From positions 1 to 64,000 of the forward strand of contig NZXX01000005.1 of NCBI GenBank assembly GCA_002702065.1: DNA of 64,000 bases, given 5' to 3'. The position numbers were made by a program, and so were the translations under genes. The stretch comes from Anaerolineaceae bacterium (lineage in GTDB: Bacteria > Chloroflexota > Anaerolineae > Aggregatilineales > Phototrophicaceae). This document shows, in pieces, positions 16,770 through 25,251 of the stretch; position 1 is the stretch's first letter, and each line of letters starts with the position of its first letter. The notes beneath the pieces were generated by a model. It made no database searches. It saw nothing but the letters and a program-made list of their open reading frames with translations, and was not told the origin of the DNA.

Positions 16770-17570
16770 GTGAAAGAACGTGTACAAAAGCTCATGGCAC
16801 AGGCCAACATCGGGTCGCGCCGCGAGTGTGAAGAACTGATTCGTCAGGGACGAGTCAAAATCAATGGCGCCGTTGCCGAGCTGGGTGCCAAAGCCGACCC
16901 GCAAAGAGATGTCATCGAATTCGACGGTCTGGCGCTGAAGCTGGAAAATCAGCAAAAGGTCTACATCGCGGTGCACAAGCCTATCAATGTGCTGTCGACC
17001 GACGCGCCGCACAAAAAAGACCCACGCCGCACCGTGCGCGACCTGGTCCCGGTCGAAGGACACCTGTTCATGATTGGTCGTCTGGATGCTGAGAGCAGCG
17101 GCCTGATGGTGCTGACCAACGATGGCGACCTGGCAAACCGGCTAACTCACCCACGCTATCGCCACACCAAAACCTACCGTGTGACCGTATATGGCCTGCC
17201 GGACCCGGCTACCATCCGCCAGTGGGAAGAAGGGGTCTTTCTTCCCGAAGAAAGCAGCAAAACCGCCCCCTGCTCCGTCCTTATCAAAAAGGCGGACAAG
17301 GGCCTGACCGTGCTGGAAGTCGTTCTGACGGAAGGCAAAAAACGCCAGATCAGGCGCGTGGCCGCCATGCTGGGTTTCCCGGTGCGGCATCTCACGCGTA
17401 CGCACATCGGCCAGCTGGCACTGGGCACCATGAGCCCCGGTGAATGGCGCGAACTCAGCCAGGACGACCTTCAGGCGCTCCGCACACCGCACCCGATTGT
17501 CCGCAAACTGCGCGCCGCCAGCCGCAAACCCAACAGACGCAAACGCCAGGGCCAAAATGACCGCAAATAG
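16770..17570 (+). CDS. S4-domain 23S rRNA pseudouridine synthase (RluB/RsuA family)
   Basis: A 266-residue RNA-modifying enzyme. The N-terminal S4 RNA-binding domain (residues 1-62, GSRRECEELIRQGRVKINGAVAELGAKA) is followed by the catalytic domain with the Asp of GRLDAESSGLMVLTNDGDLANRLTHP (about Asp107) and the KKRQIRRVAAMLG segment. RluB converts U2605 of 23S rRNA; RsuA and RluE share the pattern, so the exact target is inferred. Basic C-terminal tail (about 25 residues). Starts at GTG; a TATAAT occurs at about 16726. Its last 14 bases overlap the PlsC gene. Confidence 0.87.
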   Translation: MKERVQKLMAQANIGSRRECEELIRQGRVKINGAVAELGAKADPQRDVIEFDGLALKLENQQKVYIAVHKPINVLSTDAPHKKDPRRTVRDLVPVEGHLFMIGRLDAESSGLMVLTNDGDLANRLTHPRYRHTKTYRVTVYGLPDPATIRQWEEGVFLPEESSKTAPCSVLIKKADKGLTVLEVVLTEGKKRQIRRVAAMLGFPVRHLTRTHIGQLALGTMSPGEWRELSQDDLQALRTPHPIVRKLRAASRKPNRRKRQGQNDRK

Positions 17571-18285
17571 CGCAATCCAGGAATATGTCGCCCGCCAGGA
17601 TAATTTCGGCGTTCAGCTGCGTCGCCAGATCATGCGCACGCTGATCCGCCAGATTCCATTTCGGATGTGCGACATCAATATCACCGGCACCGAAAACATT
17701 CCGGATACTGGCCCAACCATCGTGATGATGAACCACATCAGCGCGCTGGACCCCGGCCTGATTATGGGCGCTGTGACCAATCGTTTTGTCGTACCCATGA
17801 CCAAAATCGAAAACACCTACCATCTGCCCGGCAAACTGACGGTCTGGTGGTGGGATGCCTACACCGTGCGGCGCGGTGAAGTTGACCGGGCAGCGCTGCT
17901 GAATTCGATTGAGCTGCTTAAGAGTGGGCAATGTCTGCTGCTTGCCCCCGAAGGCACGCGCCAGCGCAGCGGCCTGTCGCGCCCGAAAGAGGGCGTGGTC
18001 TATCTGGCAACCAAAGCGGATGCGGTCGTCGTCCCGGTTGGCATCAGCGGCGCGATCGGCTGGAAAGAAAAATGGATGAAGTTCCAGCGTCCGCACATCG
18101 ACATCCATTTTGGCCGCCCCTTCCGGTTCAAACCCGCCGAGGGGCGGCGTGTCCCGCGTGAAGACCTGACAGCCATGACTGATGAAGCCATGTACCAACT
18201 TGCGACGGTTGTCTCGGATGAATCCATGCGCGGCATTTACAGCGACTTAAGCAAGGCGTCAGCAAGGTTTTTAGAGTTTATTTAA
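17557..18285 (+). CDS. 1-acyl-sn-glycerol-3-phosphate acyltransferase (PlsC family)
   Basis: A 242-residue lysophosphatidic-acid-acyltransferase-like protein: catalytic NHISALDPG (His-x4-Asp, about residues 60-65), the acceptor-binding block LLLAPEGTRQRSG and a hydrophobic strand before the HxxxxD motif. It would acylate lysophosphatidate in membrane phospholipid synthesis. The start at 17557 lies inside the 3' end of the pseudouridine synthase gene (14-bp overlap), indicating coupling. An N-terminal extension in the open frame is the shadow of the upstream gene. Confidence 0.87.
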   Translation: MTANSAIQEYVARQDNFGVQLRRQIMRTLIRQIPFRMCDINITGTENIPDTGPTIVMMNHISALDPGLIMGAVTNRFVVPMTKIENTYHLPGKLTVWWWDAYTVRRGEVDRAALLNSIELLKSGQCLLLAPEGTRQRSGLSRPKEGVVYLATKADAVVVPVGISGAIGWKEKWMKFQRPHIDIHFGRPFRFKPAEGRRVPREDLTAMTDEAMYQLATVVSDESMRGIYSDLSKASARFLEFI

Positions 18286-18339
18286 TGCTTAAGGGACACC
18301 AACCCACCGGAGGCCTTATGATGAAATAAATAGAATATT

Positions 18340-18620
18340 GCGGACAGACATAGCGCCAGGGCCTGAAAACGGCTGACGAGGTGGCGGTTTCCCATCGCAC
18401 GATGGGACTAATCCCGAACGACGGGAGAAAATCGAAAGATCGGCGGATGCCGCCAGGATATTCCACAATCCTCTGTCTGTTTCCTCCGCACAACAGAAGC
18501 AAACCACGAACACCAGCAGGTAACTGCGAGGGCAAGTGGTGCGCGTGTGGACGGTGACCCTTATACCGGGTCCCAATGTTTGCCCCCTTGCGGAGGGGCT
18601 CAACAAACAAACTCAATCCA
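18340..18620 (+). ncRNA. glmS self-cleaving ribozyme (riboswitch)
   Basis: The 424-bp leader of glmS contains the glmS ribozyme core. AGCGCC occurs at 18352-18357 with the predicted cleavage between A18352 and G18353. It is followed by GACGAGG, GGTTT, ATCGAAAGATCGGCGGATGCC, and a P4-like stem GCCCC/GGGGC (18582-18586 with 18595-18599) leading into ACAAACAAACT, as in known members. The GGCGG/CCGCC pairing of the core is intact. Glucosamine-6-phosphate binding promotes cleavage and mRNA decay, giving product feedback. Compared with Bacillus ribozymes, 40 nt with two extra hairpins (about 18391-18430) split GGTTT from ATCGAA. Confidence 0.9.
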
Positions 18621-18709
18621 TCGCTTTAGAGATTTCTTGCTCTCTGCAACGTGCTTGAGCGTTCAGTCGGCATATTTGGCGTATATCTTCGCATGAGGAG
18701 GAATCACCG

Positions 18710-20557
18710 ATGTGTGGCATTGTTGGCTATGTAGGTTCACGCGACGCAGCCTCGATCATTCTGGATGGCCTGCAACGGCTGGAATATCGCGGGTACGACT
18801 CGGCAGGTATCGCCCTGCTTGACCAGGATCAGATTCAGATTCGCCGCGATGTGGGCAAACTGAGCAACCTGCGCCGCTGCGTGGAAGACCGACCGGTGTA
18901 CGGCTCAATGGGCATCGGCCATACGCGCTGGGCAACGCATGGCGTCCCGGCGGAACATAACGCCCACCCCCATATCAGCATGGATGGCGATTACGTCGTC
19001 GTTCATAACGGCATCGTCGAGAATTACCTCGAACTGCGCGACGAACTGAGCGCCGAGGGGATCGTCTTCAAATCCGAGACTGATACCGAAGTCATCGTAC
19101 ATCTGATCGAATTGTATGCCCAGAACGGCGCGGCCCACAATCTGACCGAAAGCACACGCAAAGCGGCGCTGCGACTGCGGGGCGCACATGCCATTGTCGT
19201 CCTGAGCAAGCGTTCGCCCGGCAAACTGGTCGCGGTACGCATCGGCAATGCCGGGGGGGTGGCGCTGGGGTTGGGCGAAAATGAGAATTACATCGCCTCC
19301 GACATTCCCGCCATCCTCGAACATACCCGGCGGCTGGTGTTTTTGGAGAACCGTCATATCGCCACCATCACCGCCACCGATTATGAAATCCAGACCCTCG
19401 ACGGTGACCCGGTCGCGCTCGAAGCGCATGACATCGCCTGGGACCCGGTCAGCGCGGTCAAGGGTGAGCACAAGCATTTCATGCAAAAGGAGATTTTTGA
19501 CCAGGCACGCAGCGTGACGGATACCATTGCCGGGCGGCTCGACTTTGAACACCAGCGCATTCAACTGCCAGAACTGAATCTTTCGGAAGAACAGGCCCGC
19601 CGACTCAACCGGCTGGTCACGGTCGCCTGTGGCACCAGCTACTACAGCGGGCTTGTCGGCAAATTCTACATTGAGCACATGGCCAAGCTGCATGTCGAAG
19701 TTGATTATGGCAGCGAGTATCGCTACCGCGACCCGATCATTGATTCCAGCAGTGCCGTACTCGCAATCACCCAGAGCGGCGAGACGGTGGATACGCTGGC
19801 GGCGATGGAAGAAGCCCGTGACAAGGAGGCCGTCCTGTGGAGCATCGTCAACGCGGTTGGCAGCCAGGCGATGCGCGTCGCCGATGGCTATATCACCATG
19901 AACGCCGGGCCGGAGATTGGCGTCGCCTCGACCAAAGCCTTTACCTCCAGCATTGTCGACCAGTATCTGCTGGCCCTGTATCTGGCTCAACTACGTGGCA
20001 CCCTTCCCATCGAGACGCAGCAGCAGTACGCGCTCGATCTGGCTCACCTGCCTGACCTCGTCAGCCGCACGCTGGAATGTGACGACATGGTTGCAGAGCT
20101 GACTTCAGAGCTGCACCAGTACCGCGATTTTCTGTTCCTCGGTCGCGGCATCAACTACCCCATCGCGCTTGAAGGGGCGCTTAAACTCAAGGAGATCAGC
20201 TACATACACGCCGAGGGCTACCCCGCAGGCGAGATGAAACACGGCCCGATTGCGCTGATTGACGAAAACATGCCGGTGCTGGCCATCGCGCTGAAGGATG
20301 ACCTGTACGATAAGATGATCAGCCAGATCGAGCAGGCCAAGGCGCGTGGGGGCATCGTCATCGCACTGGCAACTGAAGGCGATCGTCTAATCGCCAGCAA
20401 AGCCGACCATGTGCTGTATGTACCGGAAACACCACCCTTGCTCAGCCCGGTGGTGGCTGTCATCCCGCTGCAAATGCTGGCCTATCATATCGCGGTCAAA
20501 CGCGGCGCTGATGTCGACCAGCCGCGCAACCTCGCCAAAAGCGTCACCGTCGAGTAG
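18710..20557 (+). CDS. glmS: Glutamine--fructose-6-phosphate aminotransferase (isomerising)
   Basis: A 615-residue enzyme that makes glucosamine-6-phosphate from fructose-6-phosphate and glutamine, the entry to amino-sugar and peptidoglycan synthesis. N-terminal glutaminase domain with Cys2 nucleophile (MCGIVGYVG) and RLEYRGYDSAG, then two SIS sugar-isomerase domains (VACGTSYYSGLVGKF, AITQSGETVDTLAAM, STKAFTSS) and the C-terminal NLAKSVTVE, which is near-invariant. Full length. AGGAGG lies 9 nt before the ATG. Preceded by the glmS ribozyme; followed by a bidirectional terminator. Confidence 0.97.
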   Translation: MCGIVGYVGSRDAASIILDGLQRLEYRGYDSAGIALLDQDQIQIRRDVGKLSNLRRCVEDRPVYGSMGIGHTRWATHGVPAEHNAHPHISMDGDYVVVHNGIVENYLELRDELSAEGIVFKSETDTEVIVHLIELYAQNGAAHNLTESTRKAALRLRGAHAIVVLSKRSPGKLVAVRIGNAGGVALGLGENENYIASDIPAILEHTRRLVFLENRHIATITATDYEIQTLDGDPVALEAHDIAWDPVSAVKGEHKHFMQKEIFDQARSVTDTIAGRLDFEHQRIQLPELNLSEEQARRLNRLVTVACGTSYYSGLVGKFYIEHMAKLHVEVDYGSEYRYRDPIIDSSSAVLAITQSGETVDTLAAMEEARDKEAVLWSIVNAVGSQAMRVADGYITMNAGPEIGVASTKAFTSSIVDQYLLALYLAQLRGTLPIETQQQYALDLAHLPDLVSRTLECDDMVAELTSELHQYRDFLFLGRGINYPIALEGALKLKEISYIHAEGYPAGEMKHGPIALIDENMPVLAIALKDDLYDKMISQIEQAKARGGIVIALATEGDRLIASKADHVLYVPETPPLLSPVVAVIPLQMLAYHIAVKRGADVDQPRNLAKSVTVE

Positions 20558-20575
20558 GCAGTGTGTGGCAACAAA

Positions 20576-20604
20576 AAGGACAGAGTCTCTGGTACTCTGT
20601 CCTT
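20576..20604. terminator. Bidirectional terminator between glmS and the ROK gene
   Basis: Perfect 10-bp stem AAGGACAGAG/CTCTGTCCTT with a 9-nt loop between two converging genes. The T-run on the minus strand is stronger, so it serves at least the transporter/kinase operon. Confidence 0.75.
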
Positions 20605-20624
20605 CTGTTTCGCATTGGTCTAAT

Positions 20625-21548
20625 TTAGGCGTCCACAGCGTTCAGGGCCAGCGCCGCCGCGCCAACCAGACCCGCGTGCGTGCTCAACCGGGCGGGGGCC
20701 AGTTGCACAGACTGTAACGTTGGGATTGCGCCATCACGACGCAACGCCTGTTCAAACGGCTGCCACCACAAATCACCGATCGTAGGCACGCCGCCGCCGA
20801 TAATCACAATTTCAGGGTCCAGCACCACGATCAGCGAACCCAGTACATAGCCAAGGAGGGCCGCCCCTTCGCGGATCACCCGCGCCGCCAGTTCATCACC
20901 TGCTCGGGCCTGTTCCGCGACCTGCCGCAGGCTCACGGGTTCCGCGCGTTTTGCCAGCATCTGATAACGTTTCTGCATGGCGATACCGCCTGCCTGATCT
21001 TCGACATTGATCGGCCTGCCCTGCTCATCCCACCCGGACACCAGATAGCCGATCTCGCCAGCGCCAAAGTGGGTGCCGCGCCAGATGTCGCCATTGCGGA
21101 CAATCGCGCCGCCGATGCCGGTTCCGACCGCCGCATACAGCACTTCCCGAAAGCCCTGCCCGCTGCCAAAGCGCCCTTCGCCGACAGCCAGTACATTCAC
21201 GTCGTTATCGACGTAGGTCGACAGCCCGGTGGCCGACTGAACACGCTCGCCCAGCCGCATACCCGCCCAGCCCGGCAAATGCTGATTGGCGTGCATGATG
21301 ACGCCAGTATCCGCATCGACCATGCCTGCGGTGCCAATGCCGACCGCCTGCACCGGCTGGTCCGGCACATCACGCAGCAGCGCCGCCACCTGACCGATAA
21401 TGGCGTCCAGCACCGCTTCGGGGCCTTCCATAACCGGTGTTGGAATCGACCGCGGCAGCAGTACGTCACCAGCCTGGGTGACAATACCCGCCGCAATTTT
21501 TGTGCCGCCAATATCGACCCCAATGGCAGCAGGCTGTACATCGTTCAT
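20625..21548 (-). CDS. ROK family sugar kinase
   Basis: A 307-residue ROK protein: phosphate-binding GVDIGGTKIAAGIV, the catalytic aspartate in YVDNDVNVLAVGEGRFG (about residue 105) and GTGIGGAIV. The usual ROK zinc motif (CGCGNRGCLE) after GAGEIG is absent: here the sequence runs YLVSGWDEQGRPINVEDQ without cysteines. It probably phosphorylates glucose or an amino sugar. The ATG at 21548 is preferred over an upstream TTG. It is the last gene of the ABC-transporter operon (12-bp gap), which suggests it phosphorylates an imported sugar or sugar-peptide. Confidence 0.8.
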   Translation of the reverse strand: MNDVQPAAIGVDIGGTKIAAGIVTQAGDVLLPRSIPTPVMEGPEAVLDAIIGQVAALLRDVPDQPVQAVGIGTAGMVDADTGVIMHANQHLPGWAGMRLGERVQSATGLSTYVDNDVNVLAVGEGRFGSGQGFREVLYAAVGTGIGGAIVRNGDIWRGTHFGAGEIGYLVSGWDEQGRPINVEDQAGGIAMQKRYQMLAKRAEPVSLRQVAEQARAGDELAARVIREGAALLGYVLGSLIVVLDPEIVIIGGGVPTIGDLWWQPFEQALRRDGAIPTLQSVQLAPARLSTHAGLVGAAALALNAVDA

Positions 21549-21560
21549 GATCGGCAAACT

Positions 21561-22442
21561 CTATCGCAAGCGCGGGTCAAAAATATCGCGCACACCATCA
21601 CCAATAAAATTAAAGGCCATCACGAGGCTGGCAATTGCCAAACCCGGAAACAGCCACATCCACCACTGGTCAAAATAATCAATACCAATGGCGACCATCC
21701 GCCCCCACTCTGGCGAGGTTGGTTCCGGCCCCAGGCCCAGAAAACTCAACCCGGCAAAGGTCAGAATGGCGTTGCCAATGTCCAGCGTCATCAGAATGAC
21801 CGCCGGGGCAACCGCATTGGGCAAAATCGTCCGCATCAGAATATAGGGCCCATTCGCCCCCACGCTGCGCGATGCTTCGACATACTCATTGTTCTTGATT
21901 TCCAGCACGATGCCGCGCAGCAGTCGGGCATAGCTGGGCCACCACACAATTACCAGCGCAAAAATCGCATTGCGGATATCCGGCCCCAGCGCCGCCGTCA
22001 CGGCCATCGCCAGAATAATGGTCGGGAAAGCCATGAACAGTTCTGTGAAGCGCATCAGGACTTCGTCCCACATGCCGCCCAGATACCCGGCCACCGCACC
22101 GATCATAATGCCAATGCCGCTGCCGATAAGAATCACCGCCAGACCCGCCGGAATCGTAATTGACGCGCCGTACAACACACGGCTGAAAATATCGCGCCCC
22201 AGTTCATCGGTGCCCCAGACGTATTCCCCATTACCGGGCGGCAGCAGGCGGTCCGAAACATTCTGTGCGAACGGGTCGTGGGTGGCCAGCGCAGGCGCAA
22301 ACAGCGCCACCAGCACCCACCCAAGCACAATCAACAGGCCAATGACGACCAGCGGCGAGCGAACCAGCTGGTAGCGGATGGCCGCAAGCTGCTCACGCCA
22401 CGCGGATTCGCGGATCGAGGAAGTAGTAGAGGATATCGACAA
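21561..22442 (-). CDS. Oligopeptide-type ABC transporter permease (DppC/OppC family)
   Basis: A 293-residue inner-membrane permease. The DppC-type N-terminal helix (SPLVVIGLLIVLGWVLVALFAP), the GTDELGRDIFSRVLYG motif and the coupling-helix EASRSVGANGPYILMRTILPNAVAP are characteristic. About six membrane helices. Forms a heterodimer with the DppB-type partner, whose gene overlaps its 5' end by 50 bp in another frame. No ATPase gene is in the operon. Confidence 0.9.
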   Translation of the reverse strand: MSISSTTSSIRESAWREQLAAIRYQLVRSPLVVIGLLIVLGWVLVALFAPALATHDPFAQNVSDRLLPPGNGEYVWGTDELGRDIFSRVLYGASITIPAGLAVILIGSGIGIMIGAVAGYLGGMWDEVLMRFTELFMAFPTIILAMAVTAALGPDIRNAIFALVIVWWPSYARLLRGIVLEIKNNEYVEASRSVGANGPYILMRTILPNAVAPAVILMTLDIGNAILTFAGLSFLGLGPEPTSPEWGRMVAIGIDYFDQWWMWLFPGLAIASLVMAFNFIGDGVRDIFDPRLR

Positions 22443-23412
22443 TGAAATTTACCACCACGTAGATAAACGCAATCAGAAAGCTGACGCCCATAATCGCCGG
22501 GAAATCCTGCGATGTAGACGCACGAAAGGCATACCGTCCGATGCCCGGCCAGGCGAAGATCGACTCGATCAGCACGGAACCCACCAGCAGGTTACCGTAG
22601 GAAATGCCAATGACGGTGACGACCGGAATCATGGCGTTCGACAGAGCATGACGCACGATCACCCACCGTTCCCGCACCCCTTTTGACCGGGCGGTGCGGA
22701 TATAATCCATACCCAGCACTTCCAGCAATGACGAACGGGTGATGCGGGCGATAATCCCGGCCACGTAACTGCCCAGGATCAGGCTCGGCAGCACCAGATG
22801 CGATACAGCATTGCCAAACTTGTCCCACTGCCCGGCCAGCGCACTATCGACGGTGAATAGCCCGGTCACGTGCGGCGGGTCACGCACGATGAAATCCAGC
22901 CGGCCCGGCCCCGCCACCAGCCCAAGCTGCACATGTAACACCGTGAGGCCGATGAGCGCCAGCACAAAAACCGGAAAACTGACGCCAATGACGACAAAGG
23001 TCCGGGCGACATAATCCGCTATCGAGTTCTTCCAGACAGCGGAAATAACACCTACCCCAATGCCCATAGCCAGCCCCAGCACAATCGACACCGTCGCCAG
23101 TTCAATCGTCGCCGGTAAAAACTGCTGAATATCCTCGACAATGGGCTGGCGTGTCTTGATCGACACCCCCAGATCACCGCGCAGCAGATTGCCCAGATAC
23201 GTGAAGTACTGTTCGATCAGCGGCTTGTCCAGACCCCATTTTTCCCGAAAGGCCCGCACCAGATTTTCATCATTCAAGGCATTTTGCGGCAGGTTCGCGT
23301 TGATCGGGTCGGCGGGAATGGCATTGGCGATGAGGAATGAAACGACTGTGATTCCCAGCAGCAGCGGAATCACAAACAAAAAACGTCGGATAATGTAAAT
23401 CTGAAGGGACAT
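22393..23412 (-). CDS. Oligopeptide-type ABC transporter permease (DppB/OppB family)
   Basis: A 339-residue permease with the DppB signatures: N-terminal YIIRRFLFVIPLLLGITVVSFLI, the periplasmic loop with WGLDKPLIEQYFTYLGNLLRGDLG, and the coupling-helix region TRSSLLEVLGMDYIRTARSKGVRERWVIVRHALSNAMIPVVT. Six membrane segments. Its end overlaps the DppC-type gene. It lies 65 bp downstream of the binding-protein gene, separated by a terminator-like hairpin. Confidence 0.9.
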   Translation of the reverse strand: MSLQIYIIRRFLFVIPLLLGITVVSFLIANAIPADPINANLPQNALNDENLVRAFREKWGLDKPLIEQYFTYLGNLLRGDLGVSIKTRQPIVEDIQQFLPATIELATVSIVLGLAMGIGVGVISAVWKNSIADYVARTFVVIGVSFPVFVLALIGLTVLHVQLGLVAGPGRLDFIVRDPPHVTGLFTVDSALAGQWDKFGNAVSHLVLPSLILGSYVAGIIARITRSSLLEVLGMDYIRTARSKGVRERWVIVRHALSNAMIPVVTVIGISYGNLLVGSVLIESIFAWPGIGRYAFRASTSQDFPAIMGVSFLIAFIYVVVNFIVDILYYFLDPRIRVA

Positions 23413-23424
23413 CGCATCAACCAG

Positions 23425-23464
23425 ATAAAAGGCGGTGAAGCCATCAATCGGACCTCACCGCCTT
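23425..23464 (-). terminator. Intra-operon terminator/attenuator hairpin after the binding-protein gene
   Basis: Perfect 10-bp stem AAGGCGGTGA/TCACCGCCTT followed on the minus strand by TTTT. Placed between binding protein and permeases, it would let the binding protein be made in excess. Confidence 0.65.
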
Positions 23465-23477
23465 CATACGTCAAAAA

Positions 23478-25064
23478 TTACTCAGCGCGGCTCAGCAGGG
23501 CCACATCCAGTTCCCAGGACGGGTGCCAGACATAGCCTTCGATATCCGCGCGATAGGCCCGCTGGGTCGCCGGGACATTGAACGGTGCAAACGCGCCACT
23601 CTGCTGCAAGAAATCCTGAACCTGATTGAACAGATCCAGCCGTTCTTCGGCATCGGTGGCAACCTTCGCCTGTTCAATGAGTTCAATCACCGACGGGTCA
23701 ACCATGTCGGCTGTCCAGTTGGCGCGCTCGGCAGCGACCTTGCCACCGGGCACGAACGACAGCACGTCAACCGGGTCGAGAATATCCGGACCCCAGAACC
23801 AGTAGCCGAAACCTTCCTGGCCAGTGCGGTATGCTTCCAGCGCGACTTGCAGTTCGCCGGGGGCAAGCGTGACATTGATGCCCGCTTCGGCCAGATCCGC
23901 CTGAATTTTCTGGGCATTGGTGTTCATGTTCACACCGAAAGCGGTGTAATCCGGGTATTCCAGGGTGATGTCGAACCCATCCGGGTATCCGGCATCAGCC
24001 AGCAGCTGCCGTGCCATGTCCAGGTCACGGGTGAAAGCCTGATCCTGCTGGAAGGCGCCCGCCAGAATGTAGGCCATGTTCGTGCCTGGGGTCACACTGC
24101 CTGCCCACAGTTCACGATAGCCTTCATAGTCCAGCGCATACCGGATCGCAAGCTGCACCGTCGGGTCAGAAACCGGCCCGCCAATTTCGGGGTCGGCGTT
24201 CATCAGCAGGAAGTGAGTCCACTGGCCGGGGCCGCTGAAGATGCCCAGATCGGCATTGCCTTCCATTTCGGCGATCTGATCGGGTGTCAGGTCCAGCGCA
24301 ATATCGATCTGGCCCGATTCCAGCGCGGCTTTCTGCGTGGCGGCTTCGGGGATATTCACGATAATCACGCGATCAAAGTACGGGGCCTCACCCCAGTAAT
24401 CCGGGTTACGCACCAGAACGGTTTCGTCCTGTGGTGCCCAGCTTTCCAGAATGTACGGGCCGGTACCTTCAGACGTCTGGTCCAGGTAATCGCGGGCCGT
24501 GTCGGTCGAGGCAGCATCATCGGCGTCTGTACCGCCGTTGGCCTGCACCACGTCGGCATTGGTGATCGAGAAAGCCGTATTGGTCAGCTCGGTCAGGAAC
24601 GACGGGCGTACATCCGGCAGAGTGAAGGCGACGGTTTTCTCGTCAATCGCTTCCACGCCGACGATGCGGTCTTCACCAGCCAGGAAACCGGGGTTGCTCT
24701 GGACATTCTGCAAGCGGTTGACCGAGAACACGACATCTTCCGCAGTGACCGGGTCGCCATTGGTAAAGACGGCTTCGTCGCCCAGGGTAAAGGTGTAGAC
24801 GGTCCCGTCTTCAGAAACGGTCCAGTCGGTTGCCAGTGACGGCAGAATCTCGCTCGCGTCGCCGTCGGGGAATGTGACCAGTGTGTCGTAGGTCGCACGA
24901 TGGACCATGCCAGTGGTTGGCGTGTAACCATGTGCCGGGTCGTAAGAGTCGGTCTGTTCGGCATGGCCGATCACCAGAACCTTTTCATCCTGCGCTGCCA
25001 GCCCGCCGCCAATGAGCAGCAGCACCAGCACGGCAGCCAAAAATGGCAGCAAACGTTTTTGCAT
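23478..25064 (-). CDS. ABC transporter substrate-binding protein, family 5 (oligopeptide type)
   Basis: A 528-residue extracytoplasmic solute-binding protein. Signal peptide MQKRLLPFLAAVLVLLLIGGGLA at residues 1-23; no lipobox cysteine, so probably secreted or anchored another way. The mature part has the SBP_bac_5 features YDTLVTFPDGDASEILPSLATDW near the N terminus, DPVTAEDVVFSVNRL, and VRNPDYWGEAPYFDRVII. The ATG at 25064 fits AGGAG with 6-nt spacing. Ligand could be a peptide, glycoside or muropeptide. First gene of an operon with two permeases and a ROK kinase; strong promoter at 25133-25161. Confidence 0.9.
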   Translation of the reverse strand: MQKRLLPFLAAVLVLLLIGGGLAAQDEKVLVIGHAEQTDSYDPAHGYTPTTGMVHRATYDTLVTFPDGDASEILPSLATDWTVSEDGTVYTFTLGDEAVFTNGDPVTAEDVVFSVNRLQNVQSNPGFLAGEDRIVGVEAIDEKTVAFTLPDVRPSFLTELTNTAFSITNADVVQANGGTDADDAASTDTARDYLDQTSEGTGPYILESWAPQDETVLVRNPDYWGEAPYFDRVIIVNIPEAATQKAALESGQIDIALDLTPDQIAEMEGNADLGIFSGPGQWTHFLLMNADPEIGGPVSDPTVQLAIRYALDYEGYRELWAGSVTPGTNMAYILAGAFQQDQAFTRDLDMARQLLADAGYPDGFDITLEYPDYTAFGVNMNTNAQKIQADLAEAGINVTLAPGELQVALEAYRTGQEGFGYWFWGPDILDPVDVLSFVPGGKVAAERANWTADMVDPSVIELIEQAKVATDAEERLDLFNQVQDFLQQSGAFAPFNVPATQRAYRADIEGYVWHPSWELDVALLSRAE

Positions 25065-25132
25065 ATACATCTCCTGTCCTCTTTCCTGCTTCCTGCAAAA
25101 TTACTGAAATTACAGTCACGCTATGTCGGGGG

Positions 25133-25161
25133 ATTATATTAACCATCACCATGCCCGTCAA
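25133..25161 (-). promoter_or_regulatory. Strong sigma-70-type promoter for the ABC transporter operon
   Basis: TTGACG, exactly 17-nt spacer, perfect TATAAT on the minus strand (-10 at 25133-25138, -35 at 25156-25161), about 70 bp upstream of the binding-protein ATG. Confidence 0.8.
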
Positions 25162-25184
25162 GAAAATCCGAAGCGGCTGGATTA

Positions 25185-25213
25185 CTGACAAGTCGATAAG
25201 GCTATGCTATAGT
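25185..25213 (+). promoter_or_regulatory. Sigma-70-type promoter for the M24 peptidase gene
   Basis: CTGACA (25185-25190), 17-nt spacer, TATAGT (25208-25213), 39 bp before the ATG. It diverges from the transporter promoter, the two -35 elements being 23 bp apart. Confidence 0.7.
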
Positions 25214-25251
25214 CTCCTCACTCGACTAATTGTACCCGGATTGAAGCGGCA

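Noticed and set aside
20625..21548. Annotation of the ROK protein as a transcriptional repressor (NagC/Mlc type)
   Set aside because: There is no N-terminal helix-turn-helix; the protein starts directly with the ATP-binding motif, so it is a kinase-type ROK protein.
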